Assembly (NCBI GenBank): GCA_905207535.1
Contig: CAJLLX010000041.1
Coordinates: 1-15,755, forward strand
Length of the DNA: 15,755 nucleotides
From: an uncultured Muribaculaceae bacterium
Lineage (GTDB): Bacteria > Bacteroidota > Bacteroidia > Bacteroidales > Muribaculaceae
Direction of reading: 5' to 3'
How positions within the stretch are numbered: the stretch's first letter is position 1; each line of letters opens with the position of its first letter. The position numbers were made by a program, and so were the translations under genes. Below the pieces are notes generated by a model. The model was not told where the DNA came from. It ran no database searches and worked only from the letters and a program-made list of their open reading frames with translations. Below are positions 14,327-15,755 of this stretch, one piece after another.

Positions 14327-14369
14327 GGGGATTCAGATAAGCGGGGATTCAGTTAAGCGTGGATTCAAC
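14327..14369. repeat. Short tandem repeat between the HAD and Crp-like genes
   Basis: GGGGATTCAGATAAGC (14327-14342) and GGGGATTCAGTTAAGC (14343-14358) are consecutive 16-bp units differing at one base, followed by a partial third unit GTGGATTCAAC (14359-14369) that contains the stop codon of the Crp-like gene (14365-14367). On the coding strand each unit carries a TGA. Confidence 0.7.
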
Positions 14370-14949
14370 TGTGGTATTTTCCGGAGCGTATCCGGTAGAG
14401 GGTCTCTTTGGTCACACCCAAAAACGATGCGATCTGAGTCACCGTGGCGCACTCGGGCAGCTGCGGATAGCGCTCTATGGCCCAGCGGTAGCGCTCCTCG
14501 GCGCTCCCGGTCTGCATCACGTCGAGGCGCTCCTCCAGCGCCATGGCGTGCTGTGCCATGGCCGACATCACAAACAGCAGCGCGGCTTCGTCGATCTGCA
14601 CCCCGGCTTGTTTCAGCATATCTTTCATCCGCAGGTGGGGGATGAACATCACCGTGGTCGGCTCCAGAAATTGGATGGCCACCGTGTCGGGGTGGTGGCG
14701 GATGATGAAGCGCGACAGCATGATAAACTCGTCGGTGAACGAAAAACTGTACGTGTGCTCCTTGCCGCGGTTGGTGTAAAACAGTCGGGCCGACCCTTTT
14801 ACTATGTAATAAGCATAGGTAGAGAGGTTTATGGCTCCGCGGATGGTGTCGCCGCGCTTGTAGGTGTGCTCGCGCATCATCTCCGTGATGGCGCTCTCCA
14901 CCTCCGGCTCCACTTTGACAAACTGGCGTAAATAGTCAATCGGTTTCAT
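14365..14949 (-). CDS. Crp/Fnr-family transcriptional regulator
   Basis: A 194-residue regulator. Residues ~25-115 form the cyclic-nucleotide-binding-like beta roll (YKRGDTIRG, YYIVKGSARLFY, then FMIPHLR-like FIPHLRMKDML), residues ~115-145 the dimer helix, and the C-terminus carries a short HTH: VTQIASFLGVTKETLYRIR. No CxxC-type iron-sulfur cysteines are seen, so it is not Fnr-like in oxygen sensing, and the effector is unknown. Such proteins are numerous in Bacteroidales and often control nearby stress or redox genes. It is the middle gene of a five-gene run, 15 bases after the exported protein gene. Its targets cannot be deduced. Confidence 0.88.
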   Translation of the reverse strand: MKPIDYLRQFVKVEPEVESAITEMMREHTYKRGDTIRGAINLSTYAYYIVKGSARLFYTNRGKEHTYSFSFTDEFIMLSRFIIRHHPDTVAIQFLEPTTVMFIPHLRMKDMLKQAGVQIDEAALLFVMSAMAQHAMALEERLDVMQTGSAEERYRWAIERYPQLPECATVTQIASFLGVTKETLYRIRSGKYHS

Positions 14950-14964
14950 CGGTCGGGTATGTCG

Positions 14965-15447
14965 TTATCGGTCGAGCAGCAGCGTGTCGGGCGTTATGGT
15001 CACATCGTAGGGGATGGCCGCTGTGCGGGGCCGCGGCGAGCCGGTGTAGTAGAAGGTCTGCTGACGGTCCCACGAGGGGATGTCGATGCGCCTGGTCTCC
15101 CCGGCGGGGATGTCGGTGCGGTGCTCCACGCGCCGCCGGTGGAGCTGTCGCCCCTTGGTGTCGGTGTAGGTGATGGTGAAAATCAGCGCCGAGATGCTGC
15201 GGCTTCGGCAGAGGTTGCTCACAAACATGGTCTCACGCGTGGAGCGCAGGGTCTTCTCGTAGCCATAGAAGCGTACCGAGTCGGCCGTGGCCGAGATACT
15301 GTCAAATGGCTCTGCCACAGCCTCCTGCGTCAGAGTCTTGTCAGTCTTGAGCCGGGTGTTGATGCTGTTGCGGCGCCGTGCCGAGGCAATGTCGGCTCCG
15401 GCGGTGGCAAGGATGAGAATTGCTATGATGGCGGTGAGATATTTCAT
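14965..15447 (-). CDS. Exported protein of unknown function
   Basis: A 160-residue protein that I do not recognise. It has a signal peptide (M1-K2, hydrophobic 4-18, AxA ending at A23) followed by a strongly basic stretch (RRRNSINTRLK). The rest alternates short polar and hydrophobic segments suggestive of a small beta-rich domain, with FYGYEKTLRSTRETMFVSN and a strand ALIFTITYTDTKGRQL; the latter, together with GETRRIDIPSW, resembles a fibronectin/transthyretin-like fold. No lipoprotein cysteine is present, so it is probably periplasmic. It lies between the partial upstream gene (45 bases) and the Crp-like gene (15 bases), so it is likely co-transcribed. An alternative start further in would destroy the signal peptide. 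Confidence 0.7.
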   Translation of the reverse strand: MKYLTAIIAILILATAGADIASARRRNSINTRLKTDKTLTQEAVAEPFDSISATADSVRFYGYEKTLRSTRETMFVSNLCRSRSISALIFTITYTDTKGRQLHRRRVEHRTDIPAGETRRIDIPSWDRQQTFYYTGSPRPRTAAIPYDVTITPDTLLLDR

Positions 15448-15492
15448 TGACGTATAGCGATGTATGAGGCTTGCGGATAAGCGGGAGGAGGC

Positions 15493-15755
15493 TCAGAGGC
15501 GCCTGATGCGTTGCGGCATCCCTTCGTAGCGGGGCCACTCGCGGATGAGTCCGTCGAGATCTTCGGGGCGGTCGTTGGTCCGTGTCACTCTTATACGGCT
15601 CACATACGGTATCCGCAGCGTGAACGACAGCCGCAGCCCGCTGTGTACCTCCCGAAGGGTCATGTGTCCCCCGTCGGCAAGATTCAGGGTGAACCGCCGG
15701 GGGCGGCAGAGCCTCCCTCCCCGGCGCCGGGTGTAGATCTCGGCATCGTAGCGGC
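15493..15755 (-). CDS. Unknown protein, C-terminal part only (cut by window edge)
   Basis: The last 86 codons of a minus-strand gene whose start is beyond the window; the stop is TGA at 15495-15493. The visible protein is Arg-rich: YTRRRGGRLCRPRRF, then a TLNLADGGHMTLREV segment, a strand-like LRLSFTLRIPYVSRIRVTR and a basic C-terminus ending RIRRL. No family is recognised. The GC-rich third positions and the spacing of 45 bases to the next gene match the neighbours, which supports it as a real gene. Other frames over this stretch give no family-like sequence. Confidence 0.6.
   Translation of the reverse strand, partial: RYDAEIYTRRRGGRLCRPRRFTLNLADGGHMTLREVHSGLRLSFTLRIPYVSRIRVTRTNDRPEDLDGLIREWPRYEGMPQRIRRL

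Noticed and set aside
1..15755. CRISPR arrays, tRNA or rRNA genes, transposases, prophage or toxin-antitoxin genes
   Set aside because: Looked for on both strands; no spaced direct repeats, cloverleaf sequences or characteristic proteins were found.

Overview
The window looks like a chromosomal segment of a moderately GC-rich member of the Bacteroidales, most like the Muribaculaceae or relatives. The reasons are: -7 promoter elements of the TAnnTTTG type instead of TATAAT, no obvious Shine-Dalgarno sites, a type IX secretion (T9SS) C-terminal sorting domain, a TolC/HlyD/ABC-2 exporter operon in the usual Bacteroidetes arrangement, and an exported multi-domain glycosidase. The lineage is inferred from these features, not from a database match.

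Layout. (1) At 233-2554, on the plus strand, lies one secreted glycoside hydrolase with a six-hairpin catalytic toroid, an Ig/FnIII-like module and a C-terminal carbohydrate-binding-like module, behind a promoter and a hairpin-rich leader. (2) At 2702-7814, on the minus strand, an efflux operon is transcribed tolC, hlyD, ABC-2 permease, ABC-2 permease, and ends in a strong intrinsic terminator at 2702-2741. No ATPase gene accompanies it. Its best promoter (8051-8081) is overlapped by a 12-bp inverted repeat that looks like an operator. (3) At 7815-8647 is an 833-bp intergenic region holding that promoter, a 92-bp pyrimidine tract, a 20-bp palindrome, a compact candidate small RNA gene with its own promoter and terminator (8333-8410), a GC-rich hairpin and the terminator of the next gene. 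(4) At 8648-12136, on the minus strand, is a 1162-residue secreted mosaic protein with a T9SS tail. (5) At 12137-12466 is an intergenic region with the promoter of that gene fused to a 15-bp inverted repeat, and another 20-bp palindrome. (6) At 12467-15755, on the minus strand, is a tightly packed run in transcription order: an unknown protein cut by the window edge, an exported unknown protein, a Crp/Fnr-family regulator, a HAD phosphatase and aroB.

Two signals deserve attention. First, four 20-bp intergenic palindromes (2584, 2648, 8298, 12422) share the same length and design. Three have ATCA/TGAT ends, three have a TTCA or TTCT centre, three have a T-run ending in AGT or AAGT just upstream, and the arms differ by compensating changes. 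They look like a dispersed palindromic element. Second, the candidate small RNA at 8333-8398 carries the exact complement of a sequence that reads as a leader plus start codon on the other strand, so it may pair with translation-start regions of other mRNAs. I could run no searches, so both are proposals from reading the sequence.
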